Made by a program: the position numbers and the translations under genes. From Coprinus comatus (taxonomy: Eukaryota > Basidiomycota > Agaricomycetes > Agaricales > Agaricaceae), in contig JAWPGT010000001.1 of assembly GCA_034638255.1 (NCBI GenBank), forward strand, positions 1,302,001-1,366,000: a DNA stretch of 64,000 bases, read 5' to 3'. The stretch's first letter is position 1; every line of letters starts with the position of its first letter. Below are positions 10,868-22,012 of the stretch, piece by piece. The notes under the pieces were generated by a model, which saw nothing but the letters and a program-made list of their open reading frames with translations, had not been told where the DNA came from and did no database searches.

Positions 10868-12799
10868 ATGCAACCCACATCCCTCGTCCGTCGTGCGTAA
10901 CTCTCTCTCTTCATCAACACAAATCACTCACCGGTCTCCAGGCTCTCCAGCGGACGACCTCGCGCAGTACGTCGCCTTCGTATTTTATATACCCAAAGAT
11001 CTCTAAAACTCTGCTTAGATATGATCGTGGTGATTTAAGCTTTATTATCATTGCTGGTGCCATGGTATTTTTTATGGTCCCTGGACTAGGTGAGTGACTC
11101 GGAGCTTGTATTAGGTTGCCCATTCATCAATCCATCAGCATTCCTCTACTCTGGGTTGTCGCGAAGAAAAAATGCCTGTATGTACAAGAAGGGGACTATT
11201 GCTTCACATTCCACTCACATCTGTTTTCTTTTCTAGTGTCACTCATTTGGGCTGTGGTTGCAAGCAACGCACTCGTTGTCTTTCAATGGTTCTTCTGGGG
11301 CTATACTTTGGCATTCTCTACCACTGCAGACAATGGATTCATCGGTAATCTCAGCAACTTCGGACTCATGAAGGTTTTCGGTGACCCGTCTCCCGGCTCC
11401 CCTTTAATTCCTGCGATCCTGTACAGCTTTTTTCAAATGGAATTCGCGTGTGTTACGGCAGCTATTTTAATGGGCGGTATTGCTGAACGCGGTCGCGTGT
11501 TGCCGGCAATGGTCTTTATCTTTTGTTGGGTGACCCTAGTGTATTGTCCTTTGGCATGTTGGATTTGGAGTACACATGGATGGGCTGCGAAGTGGGGAGC
11601 ACTAGATTTCGCGGGTGAGTTTTTCGGTTTCACTTGGCTTCGCCTCGAATATCAATATCAAATATTGACATCACTTGCATGCTTAATTAGGTGGAGGGCC
11701 TGTTGAAATTGGAAGTGGGGTTGGTGGTCTCGCTTACTCCTGGGTTCTCGGTCGCCGTCATGAGAAAGAACTTTTGAATTTCCGTCCCCATAATGTGACT
11801 ATGGTCGCACTAGGAAGTAAGTTGAGGTATATGTGCCTTCGTAACATATGACTGATCTATTCCTATCCTCTACATAGCATACATGCTCTGGTTCGGCTGG
11901 TTAGGCTTCAATGGGGGCAGTGCGTTTGGTGCGAACCTTCGTGCGGTTTTTGCCATCTGGAACACTACCTTGGCTGCTGCATTTGGTGGTATGGTTTGGT
12001 GTCTGATGGATTACCGTTACGACCGCCGCTGGACTATGGTTGGATTCTGTTCCGGTACTATTGCTGGTCTCGTCGCTGCCACACCTTCTTCTGGCTATCT
12101 CCATCCCTGGTCGTCAGTAATCACCGGAATCCTTTCTGGAGGACTCTGTAACTTGGCTACCAAAAGTAGGCCAACCTCTTCTTTGTAACAAACCAGAATT
12201 CCTTACCCACTTTATTCAGTTAAACATCTGGTTCGAATTGACGATGCACTTGATTTGTTCGCTGAGCACGCCATTGGCGGTATTGTTGGTCTTGTCTTGA
12301 TTGGTTTCTTTGCCGACACAGACATTATTGCTCTCGATGGTGTCAGCACTGCGGTCGGAGGGTTCATGAACGGAAACTGGGCACTTCTCTATAAGCAAAT
12401 ATGCTTTGTTCTTGCTGCTTGTGCTTACACATTTGTTGTCACTGCTGCAATCGCCAAGGCAATTGATATGATCCCTGGTCTCCATTTGAGAGCTGGACCT
12501 CTCAACGAAGCATTAGGAATGGACGAAGTCGAGGTAATTTTGTTCTCCTGCTTCATGAAAGATAAATATACTGACCCTTGATTATCTAGCATGGTGAATT
12601 TGCTACTGATTACATTGAATTGCGCCGTGACTTCACTGCGTCCCCCTACATTCATTACGATAAATACGGCAATGCGACCGGTCCTGTTGCTGCCGGTGAC
12701 CGCCACGGGTTCACCGATATGGATGCACATGAAATGCATCCTCGGCCTCTAACACCAACTATAGCTTCAAAAGTAGAGACTGATCCATCCTCGTCGTAA
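10868..12799 (+). CDS. Ammonium transporter (AMT/MEP family)
   Basis: Plasma-membrane ammonium channel or transporter, predicted 11 membrane helices and about 491 residues. Nine exons: 10868-10892, 10942-10966, 11019-11089, 11139-11177, 11237-11614, 11691-11816, 11878-12165, 12220-12533, 12590-12799. Family landmarks: FYSG-type motif (FLYSGLSRRKNALSLIW), FQWFFWGY, QMEFACVTAAI, STHGW with the first pore His region, LWFGWLGFNGGS and EHAIGGIVGL. The C-terminal tail is cytosolic and ends in SSS. The first two exons are only 25 nt each; they were chosen because phase and reading (MQPTSLVR..DLAQYDRGD) lead smoothly into helix 1. Upstream GATA motifs suggest nitrogen control. Confidence 0.93.
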
Positions 12800-13001
12800 A
12801 AATCCTCTTCCAGTCATCTTAATTCTATCTAACATGTATATATATTCCCTTCCAATCATTCATACCACATTTACAGTGTGCATATCTATTAGTGTCCTTT
12901 GCGTAACTCTGATGCTATACAGCAGAATCGTGGACAAGTATAGAATTACTTGCAAAAAACCTTTTGCGTACTACATACCACATACTATTCATAATTACTG
13001 T

Positions 13002-14942
13002 TCAACAGTCCCAGCCATAGACATAACTATCTTCTTGCTGTGACGCGGTTGCATTATTAGGATTTTCTGAGTCAGATTCCGATATCCTGGGCCCACAAAT
13101 GCTCGTTTGAAATTCATCGTTTAGTAGCAAATCGACGATATTTCGTGCAGATATCGTTTCGGTTTCCATTGTTGAGATGAAGCTAAGTATAATGGGCGCA
13201 ATCAGACAAATTCATATGTCCATGGGTCAAAATACGCGACATACGGCTCAAAGGAGTTGACATAATAAAATCCTTGATCGAGCTTGACAGGAGGGAAACT
13301 TGTGGTCGGAGGAAGTCTAGGATAAGCATCCCACTAGATACCCCAGTTAGTGAATTTTCTTCGTATCAGAAATGAGAACTGTAAATGTAATTACATACCT
13401 CCTTCCGGAAGACCCATCCAACATTATCAGAACCAAACAACTCATCCAACAATTGATCACTGATGCGCTCTCTCGAGAATATCTTCACCGCCCATTCACC
13501 TGGACGGACAAGACCATGGTATGAAAGGGAGTTAAACTCTGGTTCTTTACCATTATTACGGACTCCTTCAAAAGTTGTCAACATCATACGGGCAGGCTTT
13601 GATGAAGGAGTCTGTCCAAAATAAGCCGGGTTTGGATGTTCAGAGGTAGTAGTTAATAGTGTCACATGGAGATGGACGTAAGGCTGAGGAGGAATTTGGT
13701 CTGAAATTGAATGGGGAACTGTAATATCACTAGAATGGAAGGGTGCAGAAAGAATAACGGCTCTGTAATCTTGTGTACCACGCGAGGTTGTAATAGTCCA
13801 TTGATTGGAACTATCTTTCGGAAGGATGCTAATGACAGTAGTGTTTAGGTGCACGGAAGCCCTTGAATGTTTGAGAAATTGCTCAAAAAGTTTGAAGTTC
13901 CCGCCGTTGATTCCAACAGCACCATTCGCGGCAAGTGAAGCCATTCCCTCCAGTGCATGTATATAATCAGCATTCTGTGTATGCAGTCAGTTAATACAGC
14001 GGAAAACATCAAAATATGAGCTTGTGCTTACCTGTCCATAGTTGACTCTTGTGGCACCTTCGATTAATTCATTGATGTAGCGTCGAGAAACACCCTTTTT
14101 GAGAAAGTATTCCGCAGCAGTACTCGCAGTCATTTCTGTCCAACCAAATGTAGATGATAGTCCTGCGACGTCATCCCATTTGGGTCTTTCTCGAGAATAA
14201 AGATCCAGAAATTTCTTGACCATTGTTTCAACACTGCCCAGCGGATTTAGATTATGGATTGAGCAGTTCAAATAAAGCCTTACATGTCTTGTGTACGCTT
14301 AGGAGACGATATTCCATACCGCCAAAGAACTTTGGTGGTGCCCCACCACCCATTTTCAAACTAAAGCAAGAAAGCAAGTTAAGACAAAATCAATCGTGAG
14401 GGAACGCGAGATTAACTTGCATTAAATATTACTTTCTTGCCATCCCATAGACCAACTTCGTGGTTGTCCTCATCGAAACCTCGACGCGTCAAGTTGAATT
14501 CTTCTGACGCTCTCCAAAGATTCTTGTTGGCTGTAACAAATATGGAGGCGCCAAGCTCCAACTCTGGAAGACTTGCGTTGTCATATGGGTACACAATAGT
14601 ACTCCCTGCAAAGCAGTAACTTTTAGCCGAACGCTTCACATTACACATTATTGGCGACTCACGTCCTCCGATATAATCGACCTTGTCATACACATCAACC
14701 TCAACATCTAGTCCGAAACGAGCTTGAGCCTTGGATATCCAAAAAGCTGCCGAGCTTCCACCTGCACCCGCACCAATAATTGCAATACGAGGTGTGGTGG
14801 GTATGTTTGGAACCTGTTCTGGTTCAACAGTTGTGATGGAACCTATTGGTACCTTGTGCCTGAATAGCTTCGGTAGGCTGAAGGGTACCTCAAACGCTAT
14901 AACGCTGGGCAGCAGTAATAGTAGTGCGGTGGACTTCATCAT
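13002..14942 (-). CDS. Prenylcysteine oxidase (FAD-dependent, secreted/lysosomal type)
   Basis: Cleaves the thioether of prenylcysteine released from degraded prenylated proteins, giving cysteine and a prenyl aldehyde. Seven exons: 14942-14663, 14605-14421, 14360-14284, 14233-14032, 13974-13399, 13333-13245, 13182-13002, about 529 residues. A signal peptide (ALLLLLPSVIA) comes first, then the FAD loop IAIIGAGAGGSSAAF and DYIGGRST. The C-terminus has WDAYPRLPPTTSFPP and FYYVNSFEPFISTMETE, both typical of the family. Intron 2 (14420-14361) uses a GC donor (GCAAGT), because only that choice keeps phase and gives FNFENGWW. Confidence 0.9.
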
Positions 14943-15249
14943 GGTAAGTCAATGGGAACGTGGAGATTCAGGTTTGTAAATAGGCTTTGAACTTATACGT
15001 GACCGCACAGCCACAAATTACATACACAATATCGTATATTGCCTCGAGAGTTGAAGGGGTAACATAACAACAGACATATTTCACTGTTATAATTGACCCT
15101 CTGCCTCGAGGACTTGTACACAATTACTCCGCTTCGGCAACAGCTATGGGCGTTAAGCGGTCTGATAGCGACGATTCACATACCTATTTTTAGGCGTTCT
15201 CCGCAGAAACAATAAACTTCCTTTCTTCTTTCTCCTACACTACTTGACG
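14943..15249. other. Divergent promoter region, prenylcysteine oxidase / F-box gene
   Basis: A 307-bp gap between two divergent ATGs. It carries AT-rich stretches and CTCGAG-type strings near 15042 and 15106. No gene was recognised. Confidence 0.5.
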
Positions 15250-17045
15250 ATGACTAGCACTCCGTCAGTTGACGAGGCTCAGCTGCCCTTTATCTTCAAT
15301 ATTCCGGCTGAGCTTACTCAACGTATTCTAGGCTGTTGCCATCCCTGGGATGTGGCGGCCTTCTCGCAGACATGCCACTTGGCGTATATGCTTATCTATG
15401 GCTTTGAAGACGAATATCTCTGGAGGCAACTTTGGCAGGCTCACCCATTCGATGATTCTACTTTGGTCTCGAAACAACGAGAACAATGCAACCTATCGAC
15501 CACTAGTATCCGTTCAGTTCGGTGGAAGCTCATAAGCCTTATGAAAGCTGAACTCGCTGCTGTATCCAAGCAATCTTCACAGCTAGGAGTACACGAGAGG
15601 AAGGAGGCACTGGAGACCTTCATCTCGGTGATGAAAGAATCCCCACCAGGTCTATGGTCTGACAAAGACCTCTCATCAGAGATACACACATCGGCGAATC
15701 TCTCGTGGATCGAAAACGTCCTCCGAGACTCTCAACTCATCGCACCCAGCTCCCTAGAACCTGGGCTCGGACTCCTTCAAGCTCGCCTCAGATCCTATAT
15801 GGGAGATATTGAATTCGTTCGATCCCGTCATACCGTAGTAGAGAGGCGTAACAGTAGTCGCAGTTTCGTGTACGATCTACGAAATTACGATGCTGAGACT
15901 GGATATGGGCCGTTTCTTCGCGATGGGAATGTTAATTGGGTTCATGTTGAACACCTTGTAAACGTAATTTGGGCTAATGTCCGAGACTTGATGCTTCAAC
16001 GCCGCGCAGTTCACAAGCCACCCTTTGTAGGGCTGGAGGCCACTCGGCCGTATACCGCGCCCGGAGGGTTCTCTCCTCGCGATTGGGCCGGTGTAGAAGG
16101 TTAGTTGGGATTAAAAAATAAAGTGGGTATTACTAAAGCACGCTGAAAAGGTACATGGAGGAGATATGTCTGCTTCATGGATTATCGGTAGGTGGTTGAG
16201 ATATACGATATACTTCAAACTTGACATGTATACCACCTCAGGGATCTTTTTGGTATGTTTAGCCTGTTATCAAACGCGAATAATACTCAAACAAGGGATA
16301 TCTATACAACAGCTTTCAATGTACTGAACCGTGAATATTCATCAGAAGGTATCACACACACTAACCTTGAGTTCCTACCACAGTATTCTGACATTGCAGA
16401 CGGCCCACTGCACACTAAATTCTTCGAGGACCCCCGGTTCCGCGAGGCAATACGCCTCATAGGGATCAAGTTATCTGTGGTTCCCCAGGAAGACTTGCGT
16501 TTCTACGAAAAGACTCCACCAAGTGCTAGTCCCAAACACCCGATACTGTTCTTCAAAGGTATATCTAATGGGGTAAACGGCAATGAAGCGGTGGTAGAAG
16601 GACATGTCCGCATGGCAGCTGACGGAACTGTGAGATGGAAATTCGTAGGTGTCCCTTGTGCTTGAATAGTCTTTGGCGCCCATTTTGACGACCAGAAGGT
16701 ATCTATCTATGATAGCCACCCACAGTGGAGGTGAGCATTGTGTACTACTATACTGGATATTTGATGATTCAATTATTTGTTGCAGCTCACATGGTGTACA
16801 AATGGGAGACGTAGGCAGTGCAAAGGGAGTAATAGGCGTTTGGACGACAACAGTATATGAGCAAGGTCAGCATCCATGAATCTTCCTTCCCGTCACTTAG
16901 TAGCTTATATGGTTGTTTAGGGGACCCTGTTGGTAAGCAGCCGATGCGAGTATATTTTCGTTCTTCTCATTTCTCTTACAAAGGTCCATTTTGGTTTTGG
17001 AAAACGGAGGATGACTGTTCGGAGGAATTAATTGAACACACATAA
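15250..17045 (+). CDS. F-box domain protein
   Basis: Probable substrate receptor of an SCF ubiquitin ligase. Seven exons (15250-16099, 16151-16187, 16242-16644, 16699-16730, 16786-16865, 16921-16932, 16984-17045), about 491 residues. The N-terminal F-box reads FNIPAELTQRILGCCHPWDV and continues to LWRQLW. No WD40 or LRR repeats were recognised. The C-terminal half has segments (EGTWRRYVCFMDYRDLF, VGPFWFWK) shared with other Agaricomycete F-box proteins as I remember them. Exon 6 is only 12 nt (GGGACCCTGTTG) and supplies GDPV. The upstream in-frame TTG at 15244 was rejected for ATG 15250. The stop is 39 bp from the convergent neighbour's stop. Confidence 0.85.
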
Positions 17046-17084
17046 GGGTTATTCATTTATACCATGACATTTGTTTGTATACAT

Positions 17085-18186
17085 TCAGGCCAAGTTCTTT
17101 CCGAAAAATTCAACAAGTCTTCCATAGACATTATCGAACCTATGAAAGTAATTAGAAAATTGATCATGACAGATACATATGACCTAACTCCGCTCTGTTG
17201 TCTTCTTTCTTCAAATCGGCTCTCGCGGCAGCCCAGCCGTGGAACCTTTGATGCTATTAGTATATTTCCGAACTGACTTGGGGGACGTATATTTACATAT
17301 TTGGGTAGTATTTGTGGTCACTTTTGGCTGCGAATGGTTTCTGTGAAATCACTTCCACTATTTTTTCGTACTGTAAACCATTTTATGAGGAAAATATCAC
17401 TCTCGCCATTGAAACAACTGACGTCTGGAACAGATTCATCTTTCGAGATGTAGATGGCGAACGGAATTGTCAATTTTTGAGCATCTTCGACGGAGAGCAT
17501 GCTAACAGTGATCCGCTTTTAGAAAGTGCGCATTTAATGAGAGAGAAGCACTTACGCGGGGTGGACAATGGCAGCTGCATCAAAGGGGGTATTTTCTCCA
17601 GAGGCTACTATAGTCACCTTGCCACCTGTCATGTTACTTAATAAAATATGGTGTATATCTTTATATACAACCCACCCCAGCAAAATCCATAAACACCGAC
17701 TTTGCTAATCCCTTGTGCTTTTAGAGCTTGACCAAAGGCAACGAGTTTTTTCACGTTATCAGGGGGACTAGCCACGGATCCAAAAAACATCTGAAGTTCG
17801 GCTTTTTCTCCTTCTGTCTTAGGTGGGAAATTCTCGATGGGGAATGGCCGATTAGGTTCAAAGAAATCGGGCATATATACGGTGGTATCAAGAGCGGAAG
17901 CAAGGATATCTGCGCCTTGTTGTGTCTGAGGGAAGAAACTAAATTGGACGATCAGCATACATATGTATTTAGCCCTGACATACAAATACTAAGACACTTG
18001 TGGATGTCGTACTCACCCGAAGATATCATACACACAAACGATAGCATTCGTACTCTTCTGGGGGCCTGTAACATAGACGCGCTGAAAGTTGCCGACAGGT
18101 TTGTATAATCCCTTAGGCTGGTAATCCGACTGAACAGGGGGTATGGTGCAGCAGGCTTTGTTAGTGTTGTGTACTGTGGTAGACAT
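17085..18186 (-). CDS. Dienelactone hydrolase family protein
   Basis: Small alpha/beta hydrolase of the carboxymethylenebutenolidase type. Seven exons: 18186-18017, 17938-17676, 17625-17556, 17501-17423, 17370-17297, 17245-17189, 17139-17085, about 255 residues. The nucleophile elbow is GFCWGG with Cys in place of Ser, as in true dienelactone hydrolases. An Asp (SKDESVPD) and a His (FHGWAAARA) complete the triad in the expected order. The start at 18186 gives MSTTVHNTNKACCTIPPV. An in-frame ATG at 18237 would add a 17-residue basic extension that could be a mitochondrial signal. The natural substrate in fungi is usually unknown. Confidence 0.88.
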
Positions 18187-18912
18187 GGTGGCCGATCGGG
18201 GAAGATGGTTAACAATATTCCTGAGCCGGGTTAGCATGTCTTATATACGCTTAGGAGATGGTGAGAGGATGATAGGCTGATGATGTCATAAATGGGAATT
18301 TTCTTCTCCGGTCAACTGGTCAACCGGTCGCGACTAGGTTCCATGTTTAGTGTTTACGCCGGCAGTGGTACACAGGGAGTTTTTATATAGCTTATTTCGC
18401 GAGTCGAATATACGTATAAAGAGAGAGAATGGTTGAAGCAAGAGTTGAGGAGAATGGGCTATTCCATTATTTGCAGGTTAAGTATGACAAACAGACTAGG
18501 CCATGATAAGACATCACGTGCTGCCCTTCATTTATTTAATGTAAATTTTTTTTCATCTTTACTTTAACCCTCATCACGACTCTGCTTCTAGTAAGCAGAG
18601 TAACTCTTCACCGTCTTATAGATGGAGGGTATGCTGCTGCCAGGGAAGACGAACAAGCGCTCAATTAAGCCGGAGCCTCTCTTTGCATTTGCACCCGTGT
18701 CTACACGGTATGAGAGAGGCTTGACTATGAAGCCCAAACATACAACTCCAGTATATAGAATTTCTCCCAAGTGTTCAACCAGAAAGTCACAAATATCTAT
18801 TATTGGGAATATCGAACAGGTATCTACTAAACACACAAGTATCATATCAGTAATTTTACATGAAATCATTACGGTGAAAACGAATTGGACAATCCACACG
18901 TGAAGGTAGGAA
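18187..18912. other. Intergenic region
   Basis: About 725 bp. It holds the dienelactone hydrolase promoter and the 3' region of the DUF7702-like gene. An open frame of 103 codons on the minus strand (18588-18899) and one of 93 codons on the plus strand overlap each other. Neither has recognisable motifs or intron structure, so neither is called. Confidence 0.4.
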
Positions 18913-19851
18913 CTAGCTTCGCCTTCGTGAGAGAATGGTGCTAGAAAACATGTAGTTGACTACAACCAAATACTCCATGATGGGTGAGAGAATCAGGTAC
19001 ATTATCCAATCTCCTGTGACTGGATTGCTTCGTGCAAGCACAGGATTTGACGAGAGCTGGGTGCCTAACAGATCAGATGAGGACCAGGAAGCTAGAATAG
19101 CATACGCGACTCTTGCCCCCAGTGGCAAGAGACCAAACGAGATCCCCCACATCAACTATGACGCAAGTTGTCAGAATTTGACAAAGTTCGGATAACTAGG
19201 ACTTACGTGACGACGATAGCTTCTCATTTGCCAACGATACGTCCATGCTCCGAAATGTATAAGTACCAAGCAAACGTAAAGCGCTCCAAAAACCCCACTA
19301 CCTACACGGCGCAAGATGTACCCAATATTTCCTTGATTAGGAGCAGCATGCGTTCCGAGTACCCCACCAGCTATTGTCAGAGCAAGGCCCACCAATGCAA
19401 CGAAACCCAGGGTCCTCAAAATAATCATAACTCGAGGATTGTCGCTGTATGTTCGATGACCACTGTTTCATAGCATGAAGGTCTTTTCGGGCTTTTGTAG
19501 AGAAAGAAGAACTTACGCCATTCCAACAAAACCGAGAGTAGACATTAAGAGTAATGCCAATGCAGCGGCATGGATAATATATGATGCAATGTACAGATCG
19601 ACGTTTAGTGTGGTTAGTTCGGCGGCTAAAAGGAGGGCACCACCAGCCATCCGTGCTATATGACTGGTAAGTCTGGTATTGGAATGGTAGATTATAAAAG
19701 ACATACCTAGTGAAAAGACAAAAATCCACAACCACCCAGCATCTCTTCGCAAAGCATAGCGGATAAGCAAGAGTAAAGTCAAGATGGCAACAGGGGCATA
19801 GAATGCGATGGTAGCCGCAGAAATGATTCCGCGGTTGTCCAGGCGCGGCAT
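18913..19851 (-). CDS. Multi-pass membrane protein, DUF7702-like
   Basis: Four exons (19851-19707, 19655-19517, 19462-19207, 19155-18913), about 260 residues. About seven hydrophobic segments are visible, beginning ATIAFYAPVAILTLLLLIRYAL. They resemble the fungal DUF7702 integral membrane family often found beside PTH11-like receptors. No catalytic motif. The ATG at 19851 was chosen because the open frame beyond it reaches only a GTG. Function unknown. It shares a 192-bp divergent promoter with LAS1. Confidence 0.72.
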
Positions 19852-20043
19852 TTTTGTCGTGAGTCGTGAGTCTCGTGGGTGTCGCAAGAGGTCGTGAAAA
19901 GATGGACGAATAGCAATCTCCTGGATATGTGCGCCCACCAACACTTTCCGGAAATAGCAAGTTCAACTTGAACGATCGAGATCCATGACAGGTTGCACGT
20001 GCCTGATTAGATCACGACAGTGCCAAGATTTTCTGCAGGTTGA

Positions 20044-21810
20044 ATGCGACTTCCTCGACGAGTTCCGTGGGCATCTATTGCAGAGTTTGACCAGTTGTGC
20101 GCGTGGATATACACAGACGAACATGACACCGACACAAAAGTTCTTGCAGTAAACAGAGTGCGTCACATGATCCTCCAAAGCATTTTCTGCCTCAACATCC
20201 ACAACAGCTGTCTGCCTGGAGTATCATAACTCCTCTTCCTCATGCTTTGGAATCCACTCTTGCGCTTTTGGTTGTTATACTTCAGGACAAGACCGCACCC
20301 ACGCATTCCCACAACAGATTGTCACTTCGTCAAAGCTACGCAGCAGCACTCATACGTTTGGTCAACGGTCTTGTTGACCCCCTCCAGCTCGGCGCATATG
20401 CCCGTTCAGTCGCCTCCATAGCAGCGCAACTTGGCTTACCTGGGTGGCTGGTTGAACTCAGACATGCAGCAACCCACGAAGACCTTCCAAGTCTCGAACT
20501 CTTACGCGAGGCTGCAGGACAGGTAAGTTTTATTCTGGCAGGGAATTGAACAAAAACACTTACAAAATAAGGCTATGGCATGGCTATTGCACAATTACTT
20601 CCTACCAACGATAAACCCAACAACAGCTCCTCAAAGAACAGCGCCGCCCCTTCGTTCTCTCGGGCCTATCCTCAAGCAATATAAAACCATCATGAAAACC
20701 ATCACTCGCGATGTGTCTCTCCGAACTCGTTTCAAACAAGAAGTGAATATATTAACGAGAGATATCGAGCGATGGATATCTGAAGCCAAAGTGGCTGCAA
20801 ATATTGTTGTGGGGGATATTGGCTGGGGTGCTGGTTCAACGACCGCTGGGCAGCCTCAAACGATAGATAGAGATGATGGCGATTTGAAAGAACGATGGGC
20901 GCTGGAACAATTCTGCAATGTCTTACTTGAAAAGGGAGGGCTTGTTCCCTTGTCTAAAAAGTATTTATTCCTTTTGTTTTTCTATTTTTATCTTGCTAAC
21001 CATTCTATATTAGAAAACGCGTCTTCCCAGAAGACAAATTCTGGCCTCCTCAGTTATCGCTTGCATTATGGGCACCACTACTGAACCACGTTCGAATCCT
21101 CCACAACGATTTGGCATATATCCTCTGTACTCGAATTATATCCACACTCCTGGCTAACGAGGATACTCCTTCACGGGTAATCAACGACCCTTCTTATGAC
21201 TTATGTCTCGCTCGTTGGGTTATGTGGGCAATTGAAACCAGGCCAAATAACGCATCTACAGACAATAGTACCAGTAACAATGGGGATACCGATCAGGATT
21301 TGAAAAAGGATATAACATTTTCTTTGTTGCGTGGCCTCGGGCACAACCTCCAGGATCGTAGCGGAAAGGATTTTAAAGCGTAAGTTTACAACCTGTATTC
21401 ATGAAAAACTTGATTACTTATGTATTTGCAGAGCGCGTGCCTTGTTAAATGCGATATGTGAGCACAACACTGAATACCGACCAGCTCTAGAAGTATTAGT
21501 ACAAATTCCTACGCAGCCCCTTGCGATGGTATGTTCATTTTGAATAATTTGTGGTTGTAATCTCATCAGATTGCTTTTACAGAGCTGGGCTGAAGATGCC
21601 ATTACGACCATGACTGACCGTCTAGCAGTCCTCCTCCCGGCTGTGCCTCAATCAAACCTCAAACCCGCTACTGCGGCTTCTGTTGAAAATAAAACAATGA
21701 GCTCAGACGGAAGCATGGATGTCGATCAGGAGGTTGATCTCCCTGGGTGGCGGCGGCTTGATTCTACAACCTGGAAACCGTGTCCCATTGGGGTGTTTTG
21801 TAGATCATAG
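20044..21810 (+). CDS. LAS1: Pre-rRNA processing endonuclease LAS1
   Basis: Las1 cuts the ITS2 spacer between 5.8S and 25S rRNA precursors, working with the Grc3 kinase in the nucleus. Six exons (20044-20157, 20208-20522, 20572-20960, 21014-21379, 21432-21528, 21583-21810), about 502 residues. The N-terminal domain shows VPWASIAEFDQLCAWIY, VNRLSAW and the HEPN-type catalytic motif in LVELRHAATHEDLPSL (RHxxTH, active-site Arg and His). The C-terminal half is less conserved and ends in a Trp-rich tail (WRRLDSTTWKPCPIGVF) as in other Las1 proteins. All splice phases close. Confidence 0.93.
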
Positions 21811-22012
21811 AGGATTCAGCGAAAGCTCCAAAACATTCACATCCGTTCAGATTGTACATCTTCCTCACAAAACTTGGAGTATCTTGTTCTTTAAAAAAAG
21901 GCAATGTAGGTATGTACAATATACTTGAGAAGGCTAAGATATTGGATATGAATGCGAATATTATGACTACAGTCCATCCTAATGTGAACACCTAACATTT
22001 GTCATTACAACT

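Noticed and set aside
18588..18899. 103-codon minus-strand open frame between two genes
   Set aside because: No family resemblance, no intron signals and an overlapping plus-strand frame of similar length; most likely chance in 3' flanking DNA.
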